Under the pieces are notes generated by a model, which was not told where the DNA came from, did no database searches, and worked only from the letters and a program-made list of their open reading frames with translations. This document shows positions 33,683 to 46,148 of a DNA stretch of 64,000 nucleotides, one piece after another (the stretch's first letter is position 1; each line of letters begins with the position of its first letter). Made by a program: the position numbers and the translations under genes. Source of the DNA: Ciborinia camelliae (Eukaryota; Ascomycota; Leotiomycetes; Helotiales; Sclerotiniaceae); assembly GCA_025890175.1 (NCBI GenBank), contig JANPYM010000022.1:188575-252574 (forward strand). Reading direction: 5' to 3'.

Positions 33683-33723
<41 letters not shown>
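33683..33723. repeat. (GATA)n microsatellite
   Basis: About ten uninterrupted GATA units. Confidence 0.95.
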
Positions 33724-33865
33724 GATGGTGTAATGTAATTTTGCCCAGCTCTCTTGAAACTACCTAGGTACTTAAATGTAATGATGATACAGAACCGATT
33801 CCCGATTCTCGATTTTCAATCTATTGATGAAGAAAATAAGAAGGAAATGTCGGGTCGAGGGAAAT

Positions 33866-34292
33866 TGTTGATGAATTGATAATAAATTAATAATAAATTG
33901 ATAATAAATTAATAATAAATTGATAATAAATTAATAATAAATTAATAATAAATTGATAATAAATTAATGATAAATTGATAATGAATTAATAATAAATTGA
34001 TAATAAATTAATAATAAATTGATAATAAATTAATAATAAATTAATAATAAATTAATAATAAATTGATAATAAATTAATAATAAATTGATAATAAATTGAT
34101 AATAAATTAATAATGAATTGATGATAAATTGATAATAAATTGATAATAAATTAATAATAAATTAATGATAAATTGATGATAAATTAATAATAAATTAATA
34201 ATAAATTAATAATAAATTAATAATGAATTAATAATAAATTAATGATGAATTGATGATGAATTGATAATGAATTGATAATGAATTAATGATAA
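33866..34292. repeat. 11-bp AT minisatellite (AATTRATAATA)
   Basis: About 38 copies of an 11-bp unit, ATTGATAATAA or ATTAATAATAA, with occasional ATGATA variants. The G/A difference alternates irregularly between copies. Confidence 0.95.
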
Positions 34293-34350
34293 ATTGTTGA
34301 TGCTTTTAGGATAGGAATTATAGGTAGAAAAAGAATAGGTAGGTATTATA

Positions 34351-34401
34351 ATTGTTGTATTATTATATATAATAATCTATATTAATCGTGTTCTTATAAC
34401 A
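34351..34401 (-). repeat. Internally deleted LTR-like fragment
   Basis: On the minus strand it begins TGTTATAAGAACACG and continues ATTAATATAGATTATTATAT. This matches the first 15 bases of the 194-bp repeat at 25828 joined directly to its middle. The deletion ends share ACG. Confidence 0.6.
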
Positions 34402-34665
34402 ATAATAACCCTATCTAATGTTGGAATTTTATGGATATATAGAAATATTTCCGGTGATGGATGGTCTTGATAGTATACTCTGTAGTTTTATAAATGAAGA
34501 AGAGAGAAAGAGAGAGAGAAAGATAAAATAACTTGGAGTATCTATTTACCATCTAGATATTTTCATCACATGCAAATAATATATACAAATCATATATACA
34601 CTGGTATATTTCCGAATCATCTATCTACGAAGTACAGTATCTATTTACCTATTCTCGGATCCTTC

Positions 34666-34818
34666 ATCCTCCATCCTTCATCCTCCATCCTTCATCCTCC
34701 ATCCTTCATCCTCCATCCTTCATCCTCCATCCTTCATCCTCCATCCTTCATCCTCCATCCTTCATCCTCCATCCTTCATCCTCCATCCTTCATCCTCCAT
34801 CCTTCATCCTCCATCCTT
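34666..34818. repeat. 14-bp minisatellite (CATCCTCCATCCTT)
   Basis: About eleven nearly perfect head-to-tail copies. The Ile-Leu-His-Pro-Ser translations across it are products of the repeat. Confidence 0.95.
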
Positions 34819-36127
34819 AATCCTCATGAGATCCTTCATTTTATATCTTCTCTTTTCTCTTCTCTTCTCCTCGGATCGCCCGATCTCATGAGCATCGCTG
34901 CTTTCATGATTTATTGACTAGGTAGATATCGATGGATTGATATGATAAACTATACTTACCGCCCTCCCTTCCTGCATGAGTGAAATTCGAAGTTCGAAGT
35001 TCGAATACCGTTGATCCTATCATATGATAGGTAGGAAGGATCCCATGGATGGAATTATTACTATCTACCTATCTATCTATCTATTGTGCATAGGGAAACA
35101 TATAACCCTAGGTATGCATATGGATTTTGATTTTGATTTTGATCTACACAAATAAATCTCCGACTAGATCTTATTTCTTCTCGTGTAAAATCCGCATCCT
35201 ACGGGGTATAGATGGTAGATGGTAGGTAGATAGATATAAACCAAACCAAACCTTATGACATATATAAACGTATAACCAAACCTCCCATCTCAAGTGATCT
35301 TTTCCATGATATCCATATTCCATCCATCGATACATCTCACCAATTAAATCACATTACATCACATCTCCAATATCACATCTCCAACATTACATCTCCAACA
35401 TTACATCATATCTCCAATACCACATTCCTAACCATTTAGAACTCACACTCCATACTCCATACCCCTAATATTTATTCCAAAAGCATCTCTGCGAACGTAG
35501 GAGGAGAGGAGAGGTAGGGAGGGAAGTTCGAAGGTCTGTACGACTTCACATGAATACTACCTAGACTAGGTAGGTAAGCTCGTATTATCAGATATATTGC
35601 ATACTTACCATCTCATCAATAGGGAGGACTGGTATAAATCTAATACAATTCAATCCCGCATATATATATATAGGTATACGATGTGTGCGGTATATGCGGT
35701 ATGATGTGATGTGATATAGTATGATATAGTATAATGAGAAGTAAGTAATCCCACACAACGAATTATTAAAATGGGAAATACAGTAAAGGATAATGGAAGG
35801 AAAATAAAAAGAAAACTACCTCAAAAAGATAGAGAAGCAAGCAAGCAAGCCAAACAAACGAACAAATCAAGCCCTCCATTAAGAATCACGAATCCCGCAA
35901 AGCGATCGGGGAGTTTTCTATCCCTCATGATCATGGATGATTACGATCCATACATACATGCTAATATGGCTATTTTTGGTATCAATGATCGTTCGTGTTC
36001 GGGGTGCATGGATGGATGGATAGATGGATGGATGGTTCAGCATCTTGGTCCGGAGCAGGTTTTCTCGTATGTAAGTATCTAAGTACGCACTCTTTCTCAA
36101 TCTCGACTCTCGAGTGATATGATGGAT
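34819..36127. other. Gene-empty stretch
   Basis: Short repeats such as TTTTGATTTTGATTTTGAT (35126) and ACATCTCCAACATTACATC (about 35360-35400), but no gene. An open plus-strand frame at 35771-36082 has no recognisable domain and is not supported. Confidence 0.4.
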
Positions 36128-36312
36128 ATTTGGATTTGGATTTGGATTTGGATTTGGATTTGGATTTGGATTTGGATTTGGATTTGGATTTGGATTTGGA
36201 TTTGGATTTGGATTTGGATTTGGATTTGGATTTGGATTTGGATTTGGATTTGGATTTGGATTTGGATTTGGATTTGGATTTGGATTTGGATTTGGATTTG
36301 GATTTGGATTTG
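36128..36312. repeat. (GGATTT)n hexanucleotide array
   Basis: About thirty uninterrupted copies of GGATTT. Different frames give Trp-Ile or Asp-Leu dipeptide strings, so open frames across it are not evidence of a gene. Confidence 0.98.
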
Positions 36313-39300
36313 TGTGGGATCGGGTCCGTTAGTCAGTCAGTCAGTCTATTGGGTGTTCGATCCGATAGATTTGGATCGGTGTCTTTTCTTTTTTTTTTAT
36401 AATATGATACGATATAATACGATACGAATTCTTTCGTAATCTCATCGATCTTGCAGGATAGGGTTAGTAGAGTGAAGTAAAGGTGAGTATCGTGGTTTTC
36501 ATCTTAAATCTGTATATTTATATTATATTACTTGTTGTTATTTATTGTATTCTATATATCGGGATGCGAAGTTTCTATCCCCCCCCCTCTCTCTCCTTTC
36601 TTTCCTCTCAGATGCAGATGATCTCATCTCCGTATGTTTTTTCGATATTTCTCTATTTCTATATTTCGATTCGTGGGTCGAAGATTGGTAAATCCAGCTC
36701 GTAATGTTTAGTACATAGGTAGTCTCTACGTACGTATGTTGTAAAGCATCCATCCATCTCTTCATCTTCTTTCTCTTTTTTCCTGGCAGCTCACATACAT
36801 ATAACTGGCACCTCTGGATCGAAGAAATGATACCTAGGTAGATAGGTAGGTAGGTCTAACTAGGTACCTATCTAACTACCTCGCTAGATATTAGCTAGCT
36901 AGCTCGCTAGGTAGCTAGAGGGTCATCTCACCCCTCTCAAGAAGTCGAGTGACTAGACTAGGAGGACATTTCTTCATACCCGTCCATGACTTAATCTCAG
37001 ATACTTGGTTTCGATATTGATATTGATATTGATATTGATATTGATATTGATATTGATATTGATTCCGAGGCACCCACTAACCAACCAAACAGCCTTCAAA
37101 AAACACAATTTCTCTTGCTATAATCGATATCCCCAGCCTAGCCATATGTTTTGAGAGATAGACCCTTCCGCCTATTTCTATTTCTCCTCGGTGGATGGAT
37201 GGATGGATGACTTTAGAATAGAGCTCCCAGTGAGGTTCATGGCACCGCGGATATCTAGATGGCGAGGACTTATAGACCGGTTCGCGCCCCTGATAATGAT
37301 TTACGATGCACGAACATCTATATATACTAGGTATCTATCTCTCCTTAAAAATTTCTCGGCTATTTTCCCGCCATCTTTGATGCTAATCCAGAACCTCGAA
37401 TATTTACCTTAATTATGTCTTTCCCACTATTAATATCCTGGACACTGGCAAATACAATGGTTCTCTAGAATAGTATCCCTTTATAAATAAAGTTCCCCCG
37501 AATTAATCGGAGATTTATGGAAACGGAAAAGGGTACTGTTGATGATAGGAATACTCAAAGGTCGGAACTCATAGCGAGCCCTATCTGCACTTAGTTTAAG
37601 AGATGGCTGACTTCATATATCGTGTTTTATTTAGGAAACGGAACCAGGAACGAACGGGGCAGCCATGTAGTCCGGGATTGTATACTAATGTGCGGGAAAG
37701 ACGTCATATTTTTCACCATACTGAGGATTTGGGGATCCAGATATCCCGCTTTTGAAAAAAAAACCAAGGGGCAAACTTCATGTCCTCCTATAAATCTCTT
37801 GCCGATCACAGAAAGGTGGAGGCTAGTGGTGTCAATTGAGTTCCAATAAGACAACCTATGGCTGAAACTCCACTTGCTCTAGGTAACAGTGGTCTGGAAC
37901 AAAAGAGACACTGGTTTAGAGAGGTGAGCTTAGATAATGGAGGGTATGCATATTGGCGACGAACTTTTCAAGTTTTGACGGCAGGAGGGAGAGATTATGG
38001 AGGAACATGTTATCAAAAGTAGAATATATTTATTATCAATCGAATTTTCCGAAACAATCTTGTCGTTTATGAGATGGTAATGCGGTACAATGAATTAATC
38101 GTCATATGAATCCGTTGAATTCTTTTTTGTATTTTCTAAAAGTTCTGTTAGTATAGTATACATTTCGAAAGCTCTGAAATGTTGTGACGAGGATTCCGTA
38201 GTTCAAGTTATTGGAACATGATCGGAGTCGAAGATTTATATCTTTATATACTATTGCACTCGAAGTAATTTTTGAGGGTGAAAAATGACGTGGATGGACG
38301 TTTGATACAGAGCACTGGCAAGGCTATAGACGCAGAACAAATTCAATATACAGAGTATTGCTATTCACTTGTATTAGCAGGGCTATACATTCAGATACAA
38401 GTATAAAAGCTTTTCTGGCATGGGTTTTTTTACTTTGAGGGCTATTCAAATGACGGAAGCACAAAATGCTCAGGCGGACTGATGGGTCACAAAAATGGAT
38501 TTCCTGCAAGGAATCGCTGTCGGATAATAAGATATATGAAGTTTCAATGACATTTCATAATACTTCTCTGACTTTATTGTTGTTTTAGCTAATTTGCTAC
38601 TGCTGTCACTTTTTTTTCTAACGGATGTTGTCAATTGTCTTCCTTCATTCGCTATAAGTATAAACGATCCGAATTGTCATATAAGTAAAGAAGTCATATA
38701 TGGTGAATCTAACTACGGTACATAGCAACAGAAGTCCATGATACGAAGCTACATGTTCAGGAACTTCAAGTATCATCCTGCTCTTCGAGATTATCGTTTA
38801 CTTTTATTTTGCTTGGGAGTTGATGATGGAACTGTAAGAGTTTATATATGGGGATTCGGAAATTTTGAGTTGACGTATGGTTCGGATGAGCGTATCGATG
38901 CGTATTGCACGTTTCTTCGATCTGGTATTAGCATTATTGTGGAGATAAAAGCGCGTGATTGGGTTAGCTGAATCCAGTATTGGTAGAGTGAGCTTCGTCC
39001 GAATCTTCAATTCTGGTGTGTTTATGGCAAGAAGTATAAAATTGTATAGACTTTTCTTCGCCTTGGGCTGTAAACATGAAGATCATGTAAAATAGGCAAA
39101 TTAAGGGCTATGGATCGAGCTAGTAGATGGTATGATGATCTCTGGTATGAAAACCGCCTCACGCTACTATTGATGCTCGACCTTACGATATGGTCATATC
39201 TAGTGCGACTTTTGGAATATGAGATAATAAAATGATAAATTAAAACACGAGAGAACTTTGATGGCGATGCTTGAAGTATTGTTGTCAAACGTGACGATGA

Positions 39301-40125
39301 TAACGATATTATTATTCTACTGGAAATCAAAATGGATATTCGACGGCTCTACATTTGTTCTGAGAAGATCCAATTTCTTCCGATAAATAGTACGAATATT
39401 GTTGAAGCCCTTAGATCGTTATATCTCTATGTTTTGTAGAGCTATCTGTGAAGAAAGTTTCAATACAGGTCTCTCTTCAATTTATATACATATGCATTAA
39501 ATTAGAAGTGGCTTGATTATTCGGCTATCAAAGCAGAGGTGTTGAGAAGAGCTGATTCACGTGTGTTGGTGATTTTATCTTTAAGTGTGTAAAACGAATT
39601 TTATGAATCAACAGGAGTCGTTTTGAGATGAGTAACTACCTATGAATTGATCTTGTGAGTTAAGTCGAGGTTGGTTCTGTGATGATGAGTTAGACTACCA
39701 GTAAAGTAATCTTGTAACATTGATGTTGTTGATATATCATCATCCTCCCACAACTCATACGGTTTATTTGTCATTGAGATGCTTAGTTCCAAGTTTAAGG
39801 AATCAAATGTTTTGCTAAAGTTGGATAGTCGATCCTGCTTGACAGTTCTGGGCAACAGTGTTAAGAGTCACGGTTTGAGTGAGATGGAGAAAAAATGTGA
39901 TTATACATTCTCCTGACGCGGAATTGGTGACTTTGGTGGATTCAAAAAGTTTCTGAGTCTTGACTGTACTTTAGTGAATGCGTGAATGCAAAATTGTGAA
40001 CTGTTGTGGAAAACATGACTGGAGAGTTCGTATCAACATATATAAATGCATCGAATAGTACAGCTAGGTTTTCTTGGGTCATACTCATGATTCAAATATT
40101 TGCATTATCTACTCTATCGATGCCT
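36313..40125. other. Long gene-empty stretch
   Basis: Contains TACCTAGGTA (36831-36840) amid GGTAGGT/CTAGCTAG motifs (36830-36920), and a (GATATT)n array at about 37012-37063. Short frames, for example 38738-38971 plus and 39640-39855 minus, have no family resemblance. I support no gene here. Confidence 0.45.
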
Positions 40126-41301
40126 TCACTGATAAGTCCTATCCTTAAAACCAGCAATAACCTCCACAGTTCTCGTCCCATCTTCCGAATCCTTATACAA
40201 CCTCCTCGCCACATCCGGATTCAACTGCAACCTCTGCTTTGCTCTAACCCACTCCTCCATAGTAACTTCCTTTTCAAACCTCGGCTTAACCCCCGCCTCT
40301 TTCAATAACGGGGAATCCAAAATTGGTTTTAAAACGGTATCATTATGAGGACGCGCAAAATACAAAAGTCCCGTGCGGTCATAATCCCATTGATCCCTAG
40401 GCGGCGCAACCACACGATGGATAGATGATTTAAGCCAGCCATCTGTGAGATGCGAGATTGTATCCGCAAGGTTTACGGTGATAGTGCCGGGTTGTGCGGA
40501 TACATAAGTCCAATTTCCATCGTCGCCGAGGATTTGAAGACCAGCAACTGGTTGACGGAAGAGAAGGGTCACGGTGCCGAGATCGGTGTGGCCGGTCGAT
40601 TGGCCATAACCGCTTGCTTCGTGTTCTTCGGGGGTTCGGGTATGGTAGATCATGTAGCGGAAATGATCTTCGCTTTTCTTGTCATAGGTGTGTTGTTTGA
40701 CAAGATATTCTTCATCTGGGAGTTGAAGGATGATGGCAAAGAGACGGAGTAAAGGGAGAACCACATTTGAATGAAGAGCTTTGGAGAAGACTTCAATTTC
40801 AGGAAGGTGGGCTTGGAGTAATGGGGGTTGAGCATATTTTCCTTCAAAGTCTTTGGTAAATTTGGGAATGTTGTAGATTTCGATATTGTCTTTTACGGTT
40901 CCGGTGGTTCGATGACCGCTTCGCCGCCAGCCGTTGTAATCAGCGTTTGCATAATCAACTTCATATTTGGCTTTCTCATCCACGGGAAGAGTAAAGAAGT
41001 TCTTAGCGAGTGTAAATTGGCGATCTACTTGATCTTGAGAGAGTCCAAAGCTCTTTACGTAGAAAAATCCGACATGATGAACGGCGTGTTCAAGTTGTTT
41101 AGCGAGACGTTCCTTTCCCCCTTGATTGTTGAAATCTGAGAGATCAAGTGTCACGAGTTCAGCCCATGGGAGATCCTCCTTAGTCTCTGGTGGGTGGGTG
41201 TAGGTTGGGAGGTGCTCAAAGTCGTATTGCTGTAGATCTTGGAGAGGTCGAGCAATTTCTGGTGCTAATGCCGCGATTGTTTCGGTTGTGGCAGCAGACA
41301 T
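40126..41301 (-). CDS. 2-oxoglutarate/Fe(II)-dependent dioxygenase (isopenicillin-N-synthase-like)
   Basis: This single-exon gene encodes 391 aa. It is an oxidase of the DIOX_N plus 2OG-FeII_Oxy family, coupling 2-oxoglutarate decarboxylation to oxidation of an unknown small molecule. The N-terminal part has the usual VTLDLSDF start and HHVGFFYVKSFGLS. The iron ligands are H238 and D240 in GHTDLGTVTLLF and H295 in HRVVAPP; R309 in RTGLLYFARP is the expected 2-oxoglutarate-binding arginine (RTG replaces the usual RxS). The ATG at 41301 is used because a longer in-frame extension begins only at TTG. It is transcribed away from the MFS gene starting at 42102, and the shared 800-bp promoter suggests joint regulation and a catabolic or transport-linked role (inference). 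Substrate is unknown. Confidence 0.9.
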   Translation of the reverse strand: MSAATTETIAALAPEIARPLQDLQQYDFEHLPTYTHPPETKEDLPWAELVTLDLSDFNNQGGKERLAKQLEHAVHHVGFFYVKSFGLSQDQVDRQFTLAKNFFTLPVDEKAKYEVDYANADYNGWRRSGHRTTGTVKDNIEIYNIPKFTKDFEGKYAQPPLLQAHLPEIEVFSKALHSNVVLPLLRLFAIILQLPDEEYLVKQHTYDKKSEDHFRYMIYHTRTPEEHEASGYGQSTGHTDLGTVTLLFRQPVAGLQILGDDGNWTYVSAQPGTITVNLADTISHLTDGWLKSSIHRVVAPPRDQWDYDRTGLLYFARPHNDTVLKPILDSPLLKEAGVKPRFEKEVTMEEWVRAKQRLQLNPDVARRLYKDSEDGTRTVEVIAGFKDRTYQ

Positions 41302-42101
41302 GGTGTGTGGATTCTGATCATCAATGATGGTTATGATTTGATTCAACAGCGAGACATGATAATTGACCCTTTGTTGAGTTCTTAAGTGTTGTTCATGTCT
41401 TTATTCTCGGAATTTCGGCACATCTGTTGAATCGCTGGTTCGTGGCTGTTGGATATCCCCAATATTCCGTCATATGCTACCCGCATGACACCATCACCAA
41501 ATCGAGCCTTCAACCCATATGAAACGATGATCGTCCACAACATGTGCGGCAACTAGTAGATTGTCCTGCAGCTTTATCGTTTTTGCTTATCAATCTGATA
41601 GCTTTGATGAGGTCCATTGGCTTGTTACTTTCTTAATATTCTCCCTCCCGGACATAAAATTGCGGGCAGAGGGGAATTTTGCTAACTGAGGGGTTCTTAA
41701 TGCAACACAACGACAATAAGTCCCATTGTCACGTCAGTTGAACTTTGATACGGAATAAATTGTCAGAGTGGGATGAATGTTCAGCACTCAATACGCATCA
41801 ATGGAGCACGATGCATACCCGCAATATTTACCTTCAAATTTTACAAAGCCATGCCACAAGATAAGAATAGCTCTTTTGATTGGAGCGAGTACGAAGGGTA
41901 TCATCAAGACGAATGAATTCTGCTGATTTCGTAATAAATGTCTATTGAATCGATGCAGGTTCTGGATCTAATCTGAATGACGATGATAGTTTGTTTAGAC
42001 TTGACGAAGTGCTTGAGAGCCGAAACATATGTTAAAAAGCAATCGAACTCCGACAGTAAATTTGGAAGTCGAGGTCCATCGATTTTTGAAAGGAGGCCAT
42101 C
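41302..42101. promoter_or_regulatory. Divergent promoter of the dioxygenase and MFS genes
   Basis: This 800-bp spacer separates two divergently transcribed genes. I cannot assign specific transcription-factor sites with confidence. Confidence 0.5.
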
Positions 42102-43643
42102 ATGTTCGAAAGCAAAGAAAAGGGCCTCAAGGAAGATATCTTGCCTACAGATGTAACTTCAACAGATGTCTCGACATCATCCCAAACTTCGTACCAAGAC
42201 GCAAATAACGAAGCGCCATTGAAACCATGGGAGAAACCTGGATTCAAAGGTTCTACTCGTCGTTTCTTCCGAAATATCCAAGGCTACATCTGGGATGACC
42301 CAGACAAACCCGCCATCGAAAGGCGCTTCCTTCTCAAACTCGACTTCTTCCTCCTCTCCTACGGCTGTCTTGGATACTTCTGCAAGAATCTCGATCAAGC
42401 CAATCTAAACAATGCCTACGTCTCTGGAATGCAAGAAGCCATCAACATACAAGGAAGTCAGCTGACATATATGGGAAACGTTTTCACAGCCGGTTACGTG
42501 ATCAGTCAACTCCCAGTTGTGATTCTCGTTACTCATGTTCGACCTTCGATTTTGATTTCCACTCTTGAAGTTCTCTGGTCCATCCTAACTTTCTGTTGTG
42601 CGGCGGTTACTACAGTGCCACAGTTGTACGCATTGAGATTTCTGATCGGGTTGTGCGAAGGGGCTTTCTTTCCTTGCATCATCTATGTAATTGGTTCTTG
42701 GTACACGAAACAAGAGCGGGGAAAGCGCGTAACATTGTTTTATTGCACTGCAACATTAGCCCCAATGTTCTCTGGCTATCTGCAAGTAGCCGCATATGAT
42801 AATCTGAGCGGGCATCTTGGTCACGCCGGATGGCAATGGCTGTTCATAATATGCGGTACCATCAGTCTTCCCGTGGGTGTTCTTGGATATTTCTTCAATC
42901 CCGATTTTCCCGAAACAACTCGAGCTTTCTATCTTTCGAAGACTGAGATCAAGTTGGCTAAAGAGCGACTCGTGCTTGGTGGATATAATACACTGGGTTC
43001 ATCAGCTTGGGATAAGAAGAAGATTTTTCGAATCATGGCTCAATGGCAATTTTGGGTCTTACCTTTAGGCTACACATTCATCCAGTCTAGTCTCCCGTCT
43101 CAGCAACCGGCATTCTCTTTATGGTTGAAGTCTAAAGAGAATTCAGTCTATGACAGAAATGTTCTTCCCACAGCTCAAGCTGGCATTGGTGTCATGGTCC
43201 AGGTTGTAGCTGCCATACTCTCCGATTCCAACCTTTTACACGGAAAACGTTGGCAACCGATCATAGCAATGCAGCTCGGTACATTTTTTAGTGCGGTTGT
43301 GCTAGCTATCTGGACTGTGCCCATCAAGTTGAAATTCGCTGCATTCTATGTTGCATATTTCTCGGCTGGCGTTCCCGGTATTTGGTTTTCTTGGTATCCC
43401 GACCTTATGGCTCACGATCATGAGATGAGGGGGTTTTTGATTGCAACGAGTAACATGTTTTCATACATTATGCAAATTTGGTATTCAGATGCTGTATGGA
43501 GAACTGCAGAGGCGCCTGAATTTCGACCGGGCTGGATTGCTGCAGCGACCTTTGGAGTTGCGGTTGCTTTAACTGCACTGTTGACAAGATTTCTTGAGAG
43601 AAGAGATGAGAGGAAGGGCGTTAAACCACTTGGAAGAGTATAG
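42102..43643 (+). CDS. MFS transporter, anion:cation symporter (allantoate permease/Dal5-like) family
   Basis: This single-exon gene encodes 513 aa, the usual length for the ACS family. The cytosolic N-terminus carries the family's IERRFLLKLDFFLLSYGCLG entry into the first membrane helix, then YFCKNLDQANLNNAYVSGM. The diagnostic loop and helix LRFLIGLCEGAFFPCIIYV precedes GSWYTKQERGKR. The middle has the family's PDFPETTRAFYLSKTE linker. The second half includes WFSWYPDLMAHDHEMRGFL, corresponding to the W.N....HT.R region. Substrates in the family are small carboxylates and vitamins such as allantoate, nicotinate, pantothenate and ureidosuccinate; which one applies cannot be read from the sequence. 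The divergent dioxygenase suggests a paired uptake-and-oxidation function (inference). Confidence 0.9.
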   Translation: MFESKEKGLKEDILPTDVTSTDVSTSSQTSYQDANNEAPLKPWEKPGFKGSTRRFFRNIQGYIWDDPDKPAIERRFLLKLDFFLLSYGCLGYFCKNLDQANLNNAYVSGMQEAINIQGSQLTYMGNVFTAGYVISQLPVVILVTHVRPSILISTLEVLWSILTFCCAAVTTVPQLYALRFLIGLCEGAFFPCIIYVIGSWYTKQERGKRVTLFYCTATLAPMFSGYLQVAAYDNLSGHLGHAGWQWLFIICGTISLPVGVLGYFFNPDFPETTRAFYLSKTEIKLAKERLVLGGYNTLGSSAWDKKKIFRIMAQWQFWVLPLGYTFIQSSLPSQQPAFSLWLKSKENSVYDRNVLPTAQAGIGVMVQVVAAILSDSNLLHGKRWQPIIAMQLGTFFSAVVLAIWTVPIKLKFAAFYVAYFSAGVPGIWFSWYPDLMAHDHEMRGFLIATSNMFSYIMQIWYSDAVWRTAEAPEFRPGWIAAATFGVAVALTALLTRFLERRDERKGVKPLGRV

Positions 43644-46148
43644 GAAGTATACTTGATATAGTAGATGAAATACAGTGCGGCGACTTTTCAAGCCTCTATT
43701 TACACCTTTCTTTTCGCCCATTTCTTTGAAATCTCGGTGAAATTGTTATCGGGGAATCCAATGGCTCAAAAGATGACCAATTACTTGAAGTTGAGTGCAA
43801 AGTCCCACGCAGTACGCACAAATCGATAGTCGCCGTATATTCTCTCACAAAATATTATATTGAGCACCGAGTTCCAAAAGTCGGCATAGCAGAGACTATG
43901 TTAATTATGAAACACTCAAATGTCGTATTCAAGGATCGTGGGCTTGGTTGAGTGATTTGTCCCGACGATTGATTCACCATAACCTGAAAGTCCTTAACGG
44001 AACAAGTGTGCCAATTGCGTAATCATGATCCGGATACTCTTCAAAACAATATTCGTAGTAATCTTTCTAGACTGTTTTGTCGACGCTCGTTATGTCGACG
44101 CTCGTTATGTCGACGCTCGTTATGTCGACGCTCGTTATGTCGACGGTGTCTCCTTCGCCGTTTTTTATACCTCCCTTGGAAAGGGCATAATGAGAATTCC
44201 GATATGGGGCACCGAGTAACCAGCCACATTCAATCTGAGAGCAGTTCAACTTCAAAAGATCGGTAACTTCCACACATTTGCTACAAAATCCAATCTGCTA
44301 GCTCAGGCGTCGATTCCCCCCATGGATGTGAGCAGCTCGTGTACAATATCATCAAATTCAACGGGGCCAACAACTGATGCCTACGACCAACTATGAAATT
44401 TAATATCTTGTTCATGGTCACATCATCGACTTGACTACTTCCAGGAGCCTGTCTGTCAGAATAAACACGAATCAAAAAATCCCCAAGGCATTCCTGTTCT
44501 ATTAAGAACACTAAAAGGCATGTCAGTCTTATATGTCATTTCTCTTGTTGTGAAGCCCATAATCATTAGGTGAAGGTTGAGATTGCTAAGACAAATCGAG
44601 GCTACAGTGACATAAATGGGTTGTAAATTCAAATTTCATGTTGTAAACGCCAGCACATGCGTAGTCTGTTCCAGAGTCCGAAAAGATTGACATCCTAGAA
44701 CTAAAAACCGCTTCTTTATAAGTCCATTTTATTTTTAACCCATTCTTTTCTGGGCTCGGATGTGAAAGAAGAGTCTATTTGCCCCGTTAACGTGAACTTC
44801 TCCAAGTGTATGACAAAGGGTGCTAAGGTGGTGGTTTCCAGAAACCCTGGGAAGCATCTCGTATCATCGCCACCCGCCACTTTCGTCAAGAATAAGGATG
44901 AATATATATTCCCAATTTTCCCTATTTAATGTTCCTGTAAGGTGCTATTATCACCCTGAACTATTTACACCAGCCTCACTACAATAGACGAAATGCCGTG
45001 AACGCAGAGGTTTGAAAATTTCACAAAGTTGAATAGCTGCATTACTATCGAAATCGCAGACGGTACATATATCGTGGAAGACCTTCTCTCGGAACTTTGA
45101 AAGATTGGCTTTCGCCTGTAAGCTCTAGATGGAGACTATCACATAGAGCATAAAAATTTATTCATTTTCATTGTCAAGTGATGGGATTTAGATTGGCGAA
45201 AGAAAATCCAACCAGTGCTTGAAATGGGAGTAGCGTGAAAGCTTGTATCCTTTGGGTCTGAAGTCAAAATTGCATCAAGATCGTGAATTATATCCCACCT
45301 CGCTACGCCGCTTGTATGCATTAGTACGTGTCGATCAGAAGAATGGCACTAAGCGAAACAGTCCCGTAGTATTCGGCCAATCGTTTCAGACATTCGTTGC
45401 GCAGTTACATAGAGAAAAGGATTGCCGCCAGGTTGTAATGAATGGGCGCCTAATTTTTCTTTTTTTAAGCTCAAAAGGCTCAAAAGTTATTGCGAGATGT
45501 GCTGGCATCAGCCTAAATTGATAGAAAAGCAATTTTCAACGTAGAAGCATGGAATTGTAGCTCGATTAATCCAGTGGTCAAACCATTTATCAATCTCCTA
45601 TAATAGGGTTGATTAATCGGAGATGGAAAAAGGGATCCGATATTCATGAAGTAGTTGCTGAACGATATGCTTCATCAAGGTATAATCAAACTAGTAGGAT
45701 AAATGTAATTTGTATTGATGATGGCTGAGAAAGCTTTAGATAGAATTTGATAATCATGGATGAAAGCAAGAAAATCCATCTGTTTTGTGAAGCTCTGGAG
45801 AGGGTTACTTGGAGGATGATACTCCTTGGACTATATTGTAGTTGAATGAAACACTCGGAATACTCCTGAGTACTCAACTGATAACTATGTCTTTGAACAG
45901 CAGTTTACATACAAAAGAATTCCCAAAAGTACAAAAAAAAAGAAGAAAATGAGCCTGTCATCTAGGAAAATTCTTTCAACATAGTGAATACTTTCACCAA
46001 TCGGTCATTTTCCGGAACAGCCCAACAACACTACAGGACACTCGAACCTTCCAAAAGTGGAAGTTCAAGATGGGAGCAAAAGAATAGGGAAGATCAAAAT
46101 CAAGATAGAGATGAAAATGAAGAAGTCCAAAAAAAAAAGGATGCATCT
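43644..46148. other. Long intergenic region
   Basis: Apart from the 15-bp tandem repeat at 44081-44145, no gene is recognised. Short frames at 44281-44511 and 45243-45521 lack domain resemblance. Confidence 0.4.
44081..44145. repeat. 15-bp tandem repeat (CGACGCTCGTTATGT)
   Basis: Four perfect copies plus a partial fifth. Because 15 is divisible by 3, all frames stay open through it, giving false RRSLC or VDARY repeats. Confidence 0.95.

Noticed and set aside
34570..34917. Frame with IleLeuHisProSer repeats
   Set aside because: Product of the 14-bp minisatellite; no domain or splice context.
36119..36439. Open frames encoding Trp-Ile or Asp-Leu dipeptide repeats
   Set aside because: Pure translation of the GGATTT array; all relevant frames are open because the unit is six bases.
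44006..44266. Frames with RRSLC/VDARY repeats
   Set aside because: The 15-bp tandem repeat keeps three frames open on each strand; no sign of a gene.
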